This document shows, in pieces, positions 51,869 to 61,534 of a DNA stretch of 64,000 nt. The notes beneath the pieces were generated by a model. That model saw only the letters and a program-made list of their open reading frames with translations, was not told the origin of the DNA and made no database searches. Source of the stretch: Streptomyces xylophagus (GTDB taxonomy: Bacteria > Actinomycetota > Actinomycetes > Streptomycetales > Streptomycetaceae); contig NZ_JNWO01000015.1 of assembly GCF_000716435.1 (NCBI RefSeq), positions 62,001 to 126,000 of the forward strand, given 5' to 3'. A program made the position numbers and the translations under genes. How positions within the stretch are numbered: position 1 is the stretch's first letter; each line of letters starts with the position of its first letter.

Positions 51869-53035
51869 ATGTCCATCAACAGGGCCGCAACCACTCGTAT
51901 CGAGGTTCCGCGGGGACTCGCGGGCGTCGTCGTCACCGACACCCGAATCGGTGACGTCCGGGGGCTCGAGGGCTTCTACCACTACCGCCAGTACTCCGCC
52001 GTCGAACTCGCGCAGACCCGCGGTTTCGAGGACGTCTGGCATCTCCTGGCCCACGGCGAACTGCCGGACGCCGAACAGGGCGCCGCCTTCGCCGCGGAGA
52101 CCGCAGCGCTGCGTCGACTGCCCGACGAGGTGCGGGCCGCACTGCCCGCCGTGGCGGCGGCGAGCGGCACGTCAGGACCGCTGTCCGGCATGCGTACGGC
52201 GCTGTCGCTGCTCGGCGCCGCGAAGGGCTTCCGGCCGGTGTACGACATCGGCGCCGACGCGCGCCGCAGGGACACCCTCGTGGCCTCCGCGGCCGTACCG
52301 ACGCTGCTGACCGCGTTGTACCGGCTGGGGCAGGGGCTGGATCCGGTGGAGCCGCGGGAGGATCTTTCGTACGCGGCCAACTACCTGTACATGCTGACGG
52401 GTTCGGAGCCGGACAAGCAGCAGGCCAGGGCGATCGAGCAATACTTGATCTCAACCATTGACCACGGATTCAATGCGTCAACCTTCACCGCGCGGGTCAT
52501 CGCGTCGACGGGGGCGGATGTGGCGGCCTGCCTGGTCGGGGCCGTAGGGGCACTCTCGGGTCCGCTGCACGGCGGTGCGCCCAGCCGCGCTCTGGACACC
52601 CTGGACGCGATCGCCACCCCGGACCGTATCGACCCCTGGATCCGTGAACGCGTCCTCGCCGGCGACCGCATCATGGGCTTCGGTCACGCGATCTACCGCA
52701 CGGAGGACCCCCGCTCCCGGATGCTGCGCGAGGTCGCCCAGCAGTTCGGCGGCCCACGGGTCGACTTCGCCGTCGAGGTCGAGCGCCAGGTCGAGGCGAT
52801 CCTCGCGGAACTCAAGCCGGGCCGCGAACTCCACACGAACGTCGAGTTCTACGCGGGGCTGGTCATGGAACTCTGCGGGCTGCCGCGGGAGATGTTCACT
52901 CCTACGTTCGCGGCCGCGCGGGTGGTGGGGTGGGGCGCGAATGTGGTGGAGCAGGCGGAGGACCCGAAGATCATTCGGCCGGTGGCTCGGTATGTGGGGG
53001 CCCTGGCTCCAGCAGCAGTGCCGCTCATGAGCTGA
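51869..53035 (+). CDS. Citrate/2-methylcitrate synthase-like enzyme
   Basis: A 388-residue citrate synthase family enzyme, condensing an acyl-CoA with oxaloacetate. Catalytic His residues are in LSGPLHGGAP and GFGHAIYRTEDPR. The position normally filled by the catalytic Asp (NVDFY) reads NVEFYAG, so Glu replaces Asp. RGLEGFYHYRQYSAVELA near the N-terminus resembles the methylcitrate synthase group. ATG 51869 follows GGGAGGAA. It is divergent from the helix-turn-helix citrate synthase fusion, with which it probably shares regulation. The physiological substrate is uncertain. Confidence 0.88.
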   Translation: MSINRAATTRIEVPRGLAGVVVTDTRIGDVRGLEGFYHYRQYSAVELAQTRGFEDVWHLLAHGELPDAEQGAAFAAETAALRRLPDEVRAALPAVAAASGTSGPLSGMRTALSLLGAAKGFRPVYDIGADARRRDTLVASAAVPTLLTALYRLGQGLDPVEPREDLSYAANYLYMLTGSEPDKQQARAIEQYLISTIDHGFNASTFTARVIASTGADVAACLVGAVGALSGPLHGGAPSRALDTLDAIATPDRIDPWIRERVLAGDRIMGFGHAIYRTEDPRSRMLREVAQQFGGPRVDFAVEVERQVEAILAELKPGRELHTNVEFYAGLVMELCGLPREMFTPTFAAARVVGWGANVVEQAEDPKIIRPVARYVGALAPAAVPLMS

Positions 53036-53057
53036 CGACGGCCCCAGACACGCGTGT

Positions 53058-53084
53058 GGCCTGGTGCCGTTCTGGCGCCAGGCC
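53058..53084 (+). terminator. Citrate synthase terminator hairpin
   Basis: GGCCTGGTGCC (53058-53068) pairs with GGCGCCAGGCC (53074-53084), one wobble, 5-base loop, 22 bases after the stop codon. Confidence 0.8.
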
Positions 53085-53215
53085 TCATGGGTGGTGATCG
53101 AGCAGTGACGGGGTGACGGGCTGCTCGCCGGGTAGGTACCCGAGTCGCTCAGTGGTGGTGCGCGGCTGGGTGAAGCGTTTACGGGACGAGTCCGGTGCGG
53201 ACGCGTGCTCGTGAC

Positions 53216-53452
53216 TCAGGCGTCGGGGATGTCCGCCTTGGCGCGGATCAGGGTTTCTCTACTCACGATGACAATGCGCTCGTAGTCGGCACGGGAGGCA
53301 TCGGCGGGGAGTTCATGCTCAAGCGCCTCGGTGGCTTCGGTTCCGATGATGGCGAAGTTGCCGTCGCTCAGCTCGAACATGTCAGGGCAGTTGGCTCCTG
53401 AGGTACTGCCACGGGCGCTTGGAGGCACACCGATGCGGCGCACGATCTTCAA
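53216..53452 (-). CDS. Small conserved Streptomyces protein of unknown function
   Basis: A 78-residue protein (KIVRRIGVPPSARGSTSG ... CPDMFELSDGNFAIIGTEAT). I recognise this as a small actinomycete family commonly found beside XRE-type regulators and DUF6879-type genes in accessory regions, but its function is unknown. Here it has no regulator partner. The start is TTG 53452, with AAGGA about ten bases upstream; GTG 53443 is an alternative. It lies 141 bases downstream of the DUF6082 gene on the same strand. Confidence 0.75.
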   Translation of the reverse strand: MKIVRRIGVPPSARGSTSGANCPDMFELSDGNFAIIGTEATEALEHELPADASRADYERIVIVSRETLIRAKADIPDA

Positions 53453-53593
53453 GGGTGCTGGTCCTTAAGAATGGATGGGGGCACAGATTTGGGCAGCACG
53501 CTACTGGGGTTCGTGGTGCGCAAGGGGCGATATCTCGAAAGACCACCTGCCCGTGTCGCCGCGGGCGGATGGTTGACCTGTGTGGAGCGCTGC

Positions 53594-54145
53594 TCATTCT
53601 GTCGGGGGCGTGCCCACCACCCACCATTCGTCCGTGTCGGCCTCGTCGAGCTCTGTGATCAGACCATCGACCATCTGTCCGATCCGAGCCTCGTCCGACG
53701 ACTGCTTCAGCGTCGCGCGCTGTGCCCTCGAAGCCTCCCAGTATTCGCGCATGACGGGGCTCTGGAAGATCTCACGGAGTCGGCCGAAGAGCTCCTGCTG
53801 GTCGAGCATGCCGGCTTCATGGAGGTGGAAAAGGTTGACGTACCAGGCGTTGGCGTAGAAGAAGAGGCGCCGCTTCTCGGCCGGAATCCTCTTGTCGAAG
53901 GTGTCGATCACCGATGCCAGGGAGGGATCGTCGATCGCTTTGGCCAACAGTTCCCAGTGCATGCGCTGCTGGTGCGCCAGGGCCGCGCGCCTGGAGTTCA
54001 GCTCTTCGAGCTCAAGTCGCCTCACTTCCAGGCGTGCTTCCTCAAGGCGCCGCTGACGCGAGGACAGCGTCAACGCGGCGGTGGTGAGCAGTACCCCGGC
54101 CATGCCGATGCTCAGCCTCCCCGCCGAGTACTTCCGTGTGGCCAT
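53594..54145 (-). CDS. DUF6082-like membrane-anchored protein
   Basis: A 183-residue protein with one N-terminal membrane segment (LSIGMAGVLLTTAALTLSS, about 10-28), a charged helix (RRLEEARLEVRRLELEELNS) likely to form a coiled coil, and a soluble helical domain with KRRLFFYANAWYVNLFHLHEAG. This pattern is what I know as DUF6082, an accessory Streptomyces family without known function. Base composition is visibly less GC-rich than the neighbours. The reading frame continues upstream to 55717 only as the antisense of the GTPase gene. Confidence 0.78.
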   Translation of the reverse strand: MATRKYSAGRLSIGMAGVLLTTAALTLSSRQRRLEEARLEVRRLELEELNSRRAALAHQQRMHWELLAKAIDDPSLASVIDTFDKRIPAEKRRLFFYANAWYVNLFHLHEAGMLDQQELFGRLREIFQSPVMREYWEASRAQRATLKQSSDEARIGQMVDGLITELDEADTDEWWVVGTPPTE

Positions 54146-54469
54146 GTCAACAACCCCCGAATCAGGCGGCCGTCCGCCGGTCGTCGGGTGCGGGTTGGTG
54201 GAGACGGGGACCGGCGAGCGATGGGCGGCGCTTGCCGTCTCCCAGAGTGCCGAGCGGCTCTGACCGGCAGGGAGGCGGAGAGGAGGCGCACGGAGGGAAG
54301 CGAGGGTCGCACGAACCGGCGCCTTCTCCAACGTCTGCCCCGCAAGTGCTGCTAACAATCGTTCACTTCGCGGCGATTCTTCCGGCTCGTATCCTGGGGC
54401 GGCATTCAACCTCCGTACGTGCGCCGAACCACAAGCCGGTGCACGCGTCGGCGTGAAAGAGGTCGCACG
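54146..54469. other. Divergent region between DUF6082 and COG0523 genes
   Basis: No gene is convincing. A possible -10 (TATCCT, 54390-54395) faces the GTPase gene, without a clear -35. I found no Zur-type box, although COG0523 genes are often zinc-controlled. Confidence 0.4.
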
Positions 54470-55774
54470 TTGAGCCAGCAGAGCCCGAGCGCAAGCCCGA
54501 GCCCGAACACAAATCCGGCGTCGGGTCCGAGTGCAGAGGCGCCGGATCCGCATCCGAGCCTGCCCACGACCTCGGTCCCGGGGCGGCGCCCGACCCCGAA
54601 TCCTGCCTCGGCTCCGGCTCCGACTCCTGCCTCGGACCCGACCCCGACCTCGACGCCGAGCCCCCACCAGATCCCCGTCCTCGTCCTCGCCGGATTCCTC
54701 GGCTCCGGCAAGACCACCCTCCTCAACCACCTCCTCCACCGCAGCGGAGGCAGCCGTATCGGCGCGATCGTCAACGACTTCGGGGCGATCGAGATCGACG
54801 CGCTCGCCGTGGCCGGGGCCCTCGGCGACTCGACCGTCTCGCTCGGCAACGGGTGCCTGTGCTGTGCCGTCGACGCCAGTGAACTCGACGTCTATCTGGA
54901 GCGGTTGGCCAGGCCCTCCGCCGGTATCGACGTCATCGTCATCGAGGCCAGCGGGCTCGCCGAACCGGAGGAACTGGTGCGCATGCTGCTCGCCAGCGAG
55001 CATCCGGGGATCGTCTACGGCGGCCTCGTCGAGGTCGTCGACGCCGTCGAGTTCGACGACACCCGCGCCAGGCATCCCGAGATCGACCGACATCTCTCCC
55101 TCGCCGACCTCGTCGTCGTCAACAAGGTCGACTGGGCGGCAGCCGACGCCCCGCGCGTCCTCGGCCTCGTCCGCTCCCTCGCCGACCGTGCCGCCGTGGT
55201 GCCGGCCACCTACGGCCGTATCGACCCGGAGTTCCTCTTCGACTGCAGGCCGAACGAGGAGCGCGTCGGGCAGCTGACCTTCGACGACCTGCACGACCAC
55301 GACCACGGCGCCGACGCGCAAGACGTACACGCCGACCACCTGCACACCGCCTACGACAGCCTCTCCTTCGCCTCCGACGTGCCCATGGAACCGCGTCGGC
55401 TGATGGAGTTCCTGGACAGTCGGCCCGAAGGGCTCTACCGCATCAAGGGGTACGTCGACTTCGGCGCCCACGATCCGCGCAACCGGTACGCCGTGCACGC
55501 CGTAGGACGGTTCCTGCGGTTCTATCCCGAGCCCTGGGCGAGCGGTGACGCCCGGCTGACCCAGCTCGTGCTCATCGGCACCGGCCTCGACATGGCCGCC
55601 CTCGGCAAGGAGTTGGAGGCGTGCAGGGACGACGACGCCCCACACGCCGACGAGCACGGCATGTGGGGCGTCCTGCGTTACGTACAGGAGTCGGAACCGG
55701 ACCAGGAACCGGACCAAGAGCTTGAATCCGAGCCGGAGTTGGACCCCGACGCCGACTCCGAACCCGAGGTCTGA
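54470..55774 (+). CDS. CobW/COG0523 GTP-binding metallochaperone-like protein
   Basis: A G3E-family GTPase of 434 residues. Walker A is GFLGSGKTT (75-83), the metal-binding CxCC is CLCC (129-132), EASGLAEPEE and VVNKVDWA supply the remaining GTPase motifs. A His/Asp-rich stretch (HDHDHGADAQDVHADHLH) between the domains is suited to metal binding. The start is TTG 54470 behind AAAGAGG; the first 66 residues are an unusual Pro/Ser/Ala/Thr repeat region, and the C-terminal 30 residues are very acidic. It probably delivers or manages zinc or another metal; the client is unknown. It converges on parC. Confidence 0.9.
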   Translation: MSQQSPSASPSPNTNPASGPSAEAPDPHPSLPTTSVPGRRPTPNPASAPAPTPASDPTPTSTPSPHQIPVLVLAGFLGSGKTTLLNHLLHRSGGSRIGAIVNDFGAIEIDALAVAGALGDSTVSLGNGCLCCAVDASELDVYLERLARPSAGIDVIVIEASGLAEPEELVRMLLASEHPGIVYGGLVEVVDAVEFDDTRARHPEIDRHLSLADLVVVNKVDWAAADAPRVLGLVRSLADRAAVVPATYGRIDPEFLFDCRPNEERVGQLTFDDLHDHDHGADAQDVHADHLHTAYDSLSFASDVPMEPRRLMEFLDSRPEGLYRIKGYVDFGAHDPRNRYAVHAVGRFLRFYPEPWASGDARLTQLVLIGTGLDMAALGKELEACRDDDAPHADEHGMWGVLRYVQESEPDQEPDQELESEPELDPDADSEPEV

Positions 55775-55778
55775 CCGC

Positions 55779-55800
55779 GCGGGCCTTACACCGGGCCCGC
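55779..55800. terminator. Weak hairpin between COG0523 gene and parC
   Basis: GCGGGCC (55779-55785) and GGCCCGC (55794-55800) form a 7-bp stem spanning the 11-base gap between convergent stop codons. Confidence 0.4.
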
Positions 55801-58242
55801 CACCACCGACACCGTCTTCGGCAATGACACGCCCGAGCCGTCCCGTCGCGGGTCCATCTCCGGGAGTTCGGCCGGTGTGCCGTCCCGTTGTGCGGCCTTG
55901 GCCGGTACGGCGCCGGCCCAGGCCAGGGACAGGCAGTCCTCGCCCTTCAGGAAGCGCTGGCAGCGGACGCCGCCGGTGGCGCGGCCCTTGCGGGGGTACT
56001 GGTCGAACGGGGTCAGCTTTGCCGTTGTCTGGACGGAGTCGTCGAGCGTGCCGCGCGAGCCGGCGACCGTGAAGACGACCGCGTCCACGGCCGGGTCGAC
56101 CGCCGTGAACGAGATGACCTTCGCGCCCTCGACGAGCTTGATGCCCGCCATGCCGCCGGCCGGGCGGCCCTGGGGGCGGACCTGGGAGGCCTGGTAGCGC
56201 AGGAGTTGGGCGTCGTCCGTGATGAAGACCAGATCCTCCTCACCGGTGCGCAGTTCGATCGCGCCGACGATCCGGTCGCCGTCCTTGAGCGTGATGACCT
56301 CCAACTCCTCCTTGTTCGTGGGGTAGTCGGGGACCACGCGCTTGACGACGCCCTGCTCCGTGCCGATGGCCAGGCCCGGGGACGACTCGTCGAGGGTCGT
56401 CAGGCAGATGACCGTCTCGCCCTCGTCCAGGGAGACGAACTCCGAGACCGGTGCGCCGCCCGAGAGGTTCGGTGCGGCCGCCGTCTCCGGGAGTTGGGGG
56501 AGGTCGACGACGTTGATCCGCAGCAGGCGGCCGGTCGAGGTGACCGCGCCCAGCTCGCCGCGGGCCGTCGCCGGGACCGCCGAGACGATCACGTCGTGCT
56601 TGGTGCGCCGGGCCTCGGAGTCCTCCGGGAAGGGCTCGCCGTTCGCCGTACGGGCCAGCAGGCCCGTCGAGGAGAGCAGCACCCGGCACGGGTCGTCGGC
56701 GACCTGGAGCGGCACGGTGGCGGCGGGGGAGCCCGCCGACTCCAGCAGGACCGTACGCCGGTCGGTGCCGAACTTCTTTGCCACCGCGGCCAGTTCGGTC
56801 GAAACCAGCTTGCGCAGCTCGGTGTCCGAGTCCAGGATGCGGGTCAGCTCGGCGATCTCCGCGCTGAGGCGCTCCATCTCCGACTCCAGCTCGATCCGGT
56901 CGAACCGGGTGAGGCGGCGCAGCGGTGTGTCCAGGATGTACTGCGTCTGGATGTCCGACAGTGAGAAGCGCTCCATCAGGCTCTGCTTCGCCTGGGCCGA
57001 GTTGTCGCTGGAGCGGATGATCCGGATGACCTCATCGATGTCGATGAGCGCGGTGAGCAGACCCTCCACCAGGTGGAGGCGGTCGCGTCGCTTGGTGCGA
57101 CGGAACTCGCTGCGGCGCCGTACGACGTCGAAGCGGTGGTCGAGATAGACCTCCAGGAGTTCCTTGAGGCCCAGTGTGAGGGGCTGGCCGTCGACCAGCG
57201 CCACGTTGTTGATGCCGAAGGACTCCTCCATCGGCGTCAGCTTGTAGAGCTGCTCCAGGACCGCTTCCGGTACGAAGCCGTTCTTGATCTCGATGACCAG
57301 GCGCAGGCCGTGCGCGCGGTCGGTGAGGTCCTTGACGTCGGCGATGCCCTGCAGCTTCTTCGCGCCGACCAGGTCCTTGATCTTGGCGATCACCTTCTCC
57401 GGGCCCACGGAGAAGGGCAGTTCGGTGACGATGAGGCCCTTGCGACGCGCCGTCACGTTGTCCACGGTGACCGTGGCGCGGATCTTGAAGGTGCCGCGGC
57501 CCGTCTCGTACGCGTCCCGGATGCCGGTCAGTCCGACGATCCGGCCGCCCGTGGGCAGGTCGGGGCCGGGGACGTGCCGCATCAGGGTGTCCAGGTCCGC
57601 GTTCGGATAGCGGATCAAGTGGCGGGCGGCCGCGATGACTTCGCCCAGGTTGTGCGGCGGCATGTTGGTGGCCATGCCGACGGCGATGCCCGACGAGCCG
57701 TTCACCAGGAGGTTCGGGAAGGCGGCGGGCAGGGCCACCGGCTCCCGCTCCTGGCCGTCGTAGTTCGGGGCGAAGTCGACCGTGTCCTCGTCGATCGACT
57801 CGGTCATCAGGTTCGCGGCCTCGGAGGGCCGGCACTCGGTGTACCGCATGGCGGCGGGCGGGTCGTCGTTGCCCAGCGAGCCGAAGTTGCCGTGGCCGTC
57901 GGCCAGGGGGACGCGCATGGAGAAGGGCTGGGCCATGCGCACGAGGGCGTCGTAGATCGACGCGTCGCCGTGCGGGTGCAGCTTGCCCATGACCTCGCCG
58001 ACGACACGCGCGCACTTCACATAGCCGCGGTCGGGGCGCAGGCCCATCTCGTCCATCTGGTAGACGATTCGTCGGTGGACCGGCTTCAGGCCGTCCCGGG
58101 CGTCCGGCAGGGCTCGGGAGTAGATGACCGAGTACGCGTACTCAAGGTAGGAGCCCTGCATCTCGTCGACGACGTCGATGTCGAGGATCCGCTCCTCGAA
58201 CGAGTCGTCGGGCGGCGGGGTCTTCGTGCTGCGGCGGGCCAT
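55786..58242 (-). CDS. parC: DNA topoisomerase IV subunit A
   Basis: The DNA-cleaving subunit of topoisomerase IV, partner of ParE. The catalytic Tyr is residue 134 in PPAAMRYTE; the quinolone-determining region [17 protein letters not shown] precedes it. The C-terminal beta-propeller contains repeats such as [22 protein letters not shown], and the GyrA-box (QRRGGKG) is not seen, favouring ParC over GyrA. ATG 58242 gives 818 residues; an open frame extends to 58398 but without coding character. It lies 17 kb from parE on the opposite strand. Confidence 0.95.
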   Translation of the reverse strand: MARRSTKTPPPDDSFEERILDIDVVDEMQGSYLEYAYSVIYSRALPDARDGLKPVHRRIVYQMDEMGLRPDRGYVKCARVVGEVMGKLHPHGDASIYDALVRMAQPFSMRVPLADGHGNFGSLGNDDPPAAMRYTECRPSEAANLMTESIDEDTVDFAPNYDGQEREPVALPAAFPNLLVNGSSGIAVGMATNMPPHNLGEVIAAARHLIRYPNADLDTLMRHVPGPDLPTGGRIVGLTGIRDAYETGRGTFKIRATVTVDNVTARRKGLIVTELPFSVGPEKVIAKIKDLVGAKKLQGIADVKDLTDRAHGLRLVIEIKNGFVPEAVLEQLYKLTPMEESFGINNVALVDGQPLTLGLKELLEVYLDHRFDVVRRRSEFRRTKRRDRLHLVEGLLTALIDIDEVIRIIRSSDNSAQAKQSLMERFSLSDIQTQYILDTPLRRLTRFDRIELESEMERLSAEIAELTRILDSDTELRKLVSTELAAVAKKFGTDRRTVLLESAGSPAATVPLQVADDPCRVLLSSTGLLARTANGEPFPEDSEARRTKHDVIVSAVPATARGELGAVTSTGRLLRINVVDLPQLPETAAAPNLSGGAPVSEFVSLDEGETVICLTTLDESSPGLAIGTEQGVVKRVVPDYPTNKEELEVITLKDGDRIVGAIELRTGEEDLVFITDDAQLLRYQASQVRPQGRPAGGMAGIKLVEGAKVISFTAVDPAVDAVVFTVAGSRGTLDDSVQTTAKLTPFDQYPRKGRATGGVRCQRFLKGEDCLSLAWAGAVPAKAAQRDGTPAELPEMDPRRDGSGVSLPKTVSVVAGPV

Positions 58243-58569
58243 CGCTGCCGGCTCCTCTTTTCTGGTCGCTCGCCTGGGGGTCGCTCCCCTTCGGCTCACT
58301 CTTGCTGAAGCGTGAACGGGGTCTTGACGTGAACCATTGTGGACCGCGGCACTGACAACGCGGACCAGGACCCGGCGTCGGCCGCTCGGCTCCGTCACCG
58401 ACGGCTGCCGCGTGAGTCCACGTGTGCGACTGCCCGCAGGCTACGCGATCTCGCTCTCGGCGTACGTCCGCCGGGAACTTCGCCGACGGTCCGCACGCTT
58501 GCATACAGTGGCAGGACGAGCAGGATTTCTGCGGTTCCAGCCAGAGAATCCGCGATCGAAGGGACGTAC
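58243..58569. other. Divergent parC/M16 peptidase region
   Basis: No gene is convincing. TACAGT at 58504-58509 could be the -10 of the peptidase operon, with a poor -35. Nothing else stands out. Confidence 0.4.
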
Positions 58570-59940
58570 ATGCCCATGGGTCACACGGCCACCGCCGAGG
58601 CAGGATCCGGCGGTCTGACAGCGACCGAACACCGTTTGGCCAACGGTCTGCGCGTGGTGCTCTCCGAGGACCACCTGACCCCGGTCGCGGCGGTGTGCCT
58701 CTGGTACGACGTCGGTTCCCGCCACGAGGTCAAGGGACGTACCGGCCTGGCTCACCTCTTCGAGCACCTGATGTTCCAGGGCTCCGGACAGGTGAAGGGC
58801 AACGGACACTTCGAACTGGTGCAGGGCGCGGGCGGTTCGCTCAACGGCACCACCAGCTTCGAGCGCACGAACTACTTCGAGACCATGCCCACCCACCAGT
58901 TGGAGCTCGCCCTCTGGCTGGAGGCCGACCGCATGGGCTCCCTGCTCGCCGCCCTGGACGACGAGTCCATGGAGAACCAGCGGGACGTCGTCAAGAACGA
59001 ACGCCGACAGCGCTACGACAACGTGCCCTACGGCACCGCGTTCGAGAAGCTGACCGCCCTCGCCTACCCGGAGGGCCACCCGTACCACCACACGCCCATC
59101 GGCTCGATGGCGGACCTGGACGCGGCCACCCTGGAGGACGCGCGCGCGTTCTTCCGCACCTACTACGCGCCCAACAACGCCGTCCTGTCCGTGGTCGGCG
59201 ACATCGACCCCGAGCAGACGCTCGCCTGGGTCGAGAAGTACTTCGGGTCCATCGCGGCGCACGACGGCAAGCCGACGCCCCGTGACGGCGCGCTGCCCGA
59301 CACGATGGGCGGCGAACTGCGCGAGGTCGTCGTGGAAGAGGTCCCGGCCCGCGCGCTGATGTGTGCCTACCGGCTCCCGGAGGACGGCACGCGCGCGTCC
59401 GACGCGGCCGACCTCGCCCTCACCATCCTCGGCGGCGGCGAGTCCTCGCTCCTCTACAACCGCCTTGTACGACGCGACCGTACGGCCGTCGCCGCCGGCT
59501 TCGGACTGCTGAGGCTGGCCGGAGCACCCTCCCTGGGGTGGCTGGACGTCAAGACGTCGGGTGACGTCGAGGTGCCCGTCATCGAGGCCGCCATCGACGA
59601 GGAGCTCGCCCGGTTCGCCGCGGAGGGCCCCACGGCGGAGGAAATGGAGCGCGCCCAGGCCCAGTTGGAGCGCGAGTGGCTGGACCGGCTCGGCACCGTC
59701 GCGGGCCGCGCCGACGAACTGTGCCGCTACGCCGTCCTGTTCGGCGACCCGCAGCTCGCCCTGACCGCCGTACAGCGCGTCCTGGACGTGACGGCGGAGG
59801 AGGTCCAGGAGGTCGCCAAGGCCCGCCTGCGACCCGACAACCGCGCGGTGCTCGTCTACGAGCCGATCGCGGACGAGGACGAAGAGGACGACGAAGCAGC
59901 GGCCGCGGCCGGCGACGAGAACGAGGAGGCGGCCAAGTGA
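58570..59940 (+). CDS. M16-family zinc metallopeptidase, catalytic member
   Basis: A 456-residue M16B-type peptidase. The inverted zinc motif HLFEH is at residues 62-66, with the downstream Glu in the VVKNERRQRYDN segment. The second half is the structural repeat typical of M16. ATG 58570 has AAGGGA upstream. The C-terminus is acidic (DEDEEDDEAAAAAGDENEEA). Its stop codon overlaps the GTG of the second M16 gene, so the two products probably form a heterodimer resembling mitochondrial processing peptidase. Substrates are likely peptides or small unfolded proteins. Confidence 0.93.
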   Translation: MPMGHTATAEAGSGGLTATEHRLANGLRVVLSEDHLTPVAAVCLWYDVGSRHEVKGRTGLAHLFEHLMFQGSGQVKGNGHFELVQGAGGSLNGTTSFERTNYFETMPTHQLELALWLEADRMGSLLAALDDESMENQRDVVKNERRQRYDNVPYGTAFEKLTALAYPEGHPYHHTPIGSMADLDAATLEDARAFFRTYYAPNNAVLSVVGDIDPEQTLAWVEKYFGSIAAHDGKPTPRDGALPDTMGGELREVVVEEVPARALMCAYRLPEDGTRASDAADLALTILGGGESSLLYNRLVRRDRTAVAAGFGLLRLAGAPSLGWLDVKTSGDVEVPVIEAAIDEELARFAAEGPTAEEMERAQAQLEREWLDRLGTVAGRADELCRYAVLFGDPQLALTAVQRVLDVTAEEVQEVAKARLRPDNRAVLVYEPIADEDEEDDEAAAAAGDENEEAAK

Positions 59941-61325
59941 CCGAGCTCGCCACGATGGAATTCCACCCGCAGCCCCAGGCCGGCGAGGCCAAGCCCTGGG
60001 CCTTCCCGGCCCCGGAGCGCGGGACGCTCGGCAACGGCCTGACCGTGCTGCGCTGCCACCGCCCCGGCCAGCAGGTCGTCGCCGTGGAGGTGCTCCTGGA
60101 CGCACCCCTGGACGCCGAACCGGCCGGCCTCGACGGTGTCGCCACGATCACCGCGCGTGCCTTCTCCGAGGGCACCGACAAGCACTCCGCCGAGGAGTTC
60201 GCCGCCGAGCTGGAGCGCTCCGGCGCCACCCTCGACGCACACGCCGACCACCCCGGACTGCGCCTGAGCCTGGAGGTCCCGGCCTCGCGCCTGGCCAAGG
60301 GGCTCGGTCTGCTGTCCGACGCGCTGCGGGCGCCCGCCTTCGCGGACAGCGAGGTCGAGCGGCTGGTCCGCAACCGCCTCGACGAGATCCCGCACGAGAC
60401 GGCCAACCCGTCCCGCCGCGCGGCCAAGGAGCTCTCCAAGGAGCTGTTCCCGGCGACCTCGCGCATGTCGCGCCCGCGCCAGGGCACCGAGGAGACCGTC
60501 CAGAAGATCGACTCCGGGGCCGTACGCGCCTTCTACGAGCGGCACGTCCGCCCCGCGACGGCCACCGTCGTGGTCGTCGGCGACCTCACCGGCATCGACC
60601 TGGACGCGCTGCTCGCCGACACCCTGGGCTCGTGGACCGGTTCCGCCGCCCAGCCGCGCCCCGTGCCGCCGGTGACCGCCGACGACACCGGGCGGGTCGT
60701 GATCGTGCACCGACCCGGTGCCGTGCAGACCCAGTTGCTCATCGGCCGCGTCGGATCCGACCGGCACGACCGCGTGTGGCCCGCCCAGGTACTCGGCACG
60801 TACTGCCTCGGCGGCACCCTGACCTCCCGTCTGGACCGCGTCCTGCGCGAGGAGAAGGGCTACACCTACGGTGTGAGGGCGTTCGGCCAGGTGCTGCGCT
60901 CGGCACCCGACGGCACGGGCGCCTCGATGCTCGCCATCAGCGGCTCTGTGGACACCCCCAACACGGGTCCCGCCCTGGACGACCTGTGGACGGTCCTCCG
61001 CAAGCTCGCCGAGGGCGGACTCACCGACGCCGAGCGGGACATCGCCGTACAGAACCTCGTCGGGGTGGCGCCGCTCAAGTACGAGACCGCCGCGGCCGTC
61101 GCGAGCACGCTGGCCGACCAGGTCGAGCAGCACCTGCCCGACGACTACCAGGCGACGCTGTATCAGCAGCTCGCCGCGACCGGCACCGTGGAGGCCACCG
61201 CGGCGGTCGTGAACGCCTTCCCGGTGGACCGTCTGGTGACGATCCTCGTCGGCGACGCGGAGCAGATCAAGGAGCCGGTCGAGGCTCTCGGCATCGGCGA
61301 AGTGACCGTCGTTCCGGCGGAGTAG
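59937..61325 (+). CDS. M16-family peptidase-like protein, non-catalytic partner
   Basis: A 462-residue M16-fold protein in which the zinc motif is absent: the equivalent region reads GLDGVATITARAFSEGT. A conserved Arg/Tyr substrate-binding pair is seen in REEKGYTYGVRAFG near residue 305. It therefore resembles the alpha (non-catalytic) subunit of M16 heterodimers. GTG 59937 overlaps the upstream stop by four bases (GTGA) and has GAGGAGG upstream. A strong terminator follows. Confidence 0.92.
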   Translation: MTELATMEFHPQPQAGEAKPWAFPAPERGTLGNGLTVLRCHRPGQQVVAVEVLLDAPLDAEPAGLDGVATITARAFSEGTDKHSAEEFAAELERSGATLDAHADHPGLRLSLEVPASRLAKGLGLLSDALRAPAFADSEVERLVRNRLDEIPHETANPSRRAAKELSKELFPATSRMSRPRQGTEETVQKIDSGAVRAFYERHVRPATATVVVVGDLTGIDLDALLADTLGSWTGSAAQPRPVPPVTADDTGRVVIVHRPGAVQTQLLIGRVGSDRHDRVWPAQVLGTYCLGGTLTSRLDRVLREEKGYTYGVRAFGQVLRSAPDGTGASMLAISGSVDTPNTGPALDDLWTVLRKLAEGGLTDAERDIAVQNLVGVAPLKYETAAAVASTLADQVEQHLPDDYQATLYQQLAATGTVEATAAVVNAFPVDRLVTILVGDAEQIKEPVEALGIGEVTVVPAE

Positions 61326-61350
61326 ACGGAGTAGCGGCACGCGCGCGTGG

Positions 61351-61385
61351 GGAGGCCCTGGTGACTGAAGCGTCACCAGGGCTCC
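61351..61385 (+). terminator. M16 operon terminator hairpin
   Basis: A long stem, GGAGgCCCTGGTGAC and GTCACCAGGGCTCC, with a 6-base loop and one bulged base, starts 26 bases after the stop codon. Confidence 0.9.
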
Positions 61386-61534
61386 CTATTGTCCGAATTG
61401 GGGGAGAGGTTGCCTGTCTGCCCTGTGGCATACCCAACAAAAGCTGTGATCCGTTTGGGGATTGAAAGTTGCCCCCCTTAGCGTCGGTCCGGCTGTCCGT
61501 CAGGCACCGCGCCGCACTCGCGGCACCGGACAGT

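Noticed and set aside
54146..54469. Zur box upstream of the COG0523 gene
   Set aside because: No TGAAAATGATTTTCA-like palindrome was found.
53594..55717. 707-codon minus-strand frame joining the DUF6082 protein to a long N-terminal extension
   Set aside because: The extension is antisense to the COG0523 gene; the real DUF6082 start is ATG 54145.
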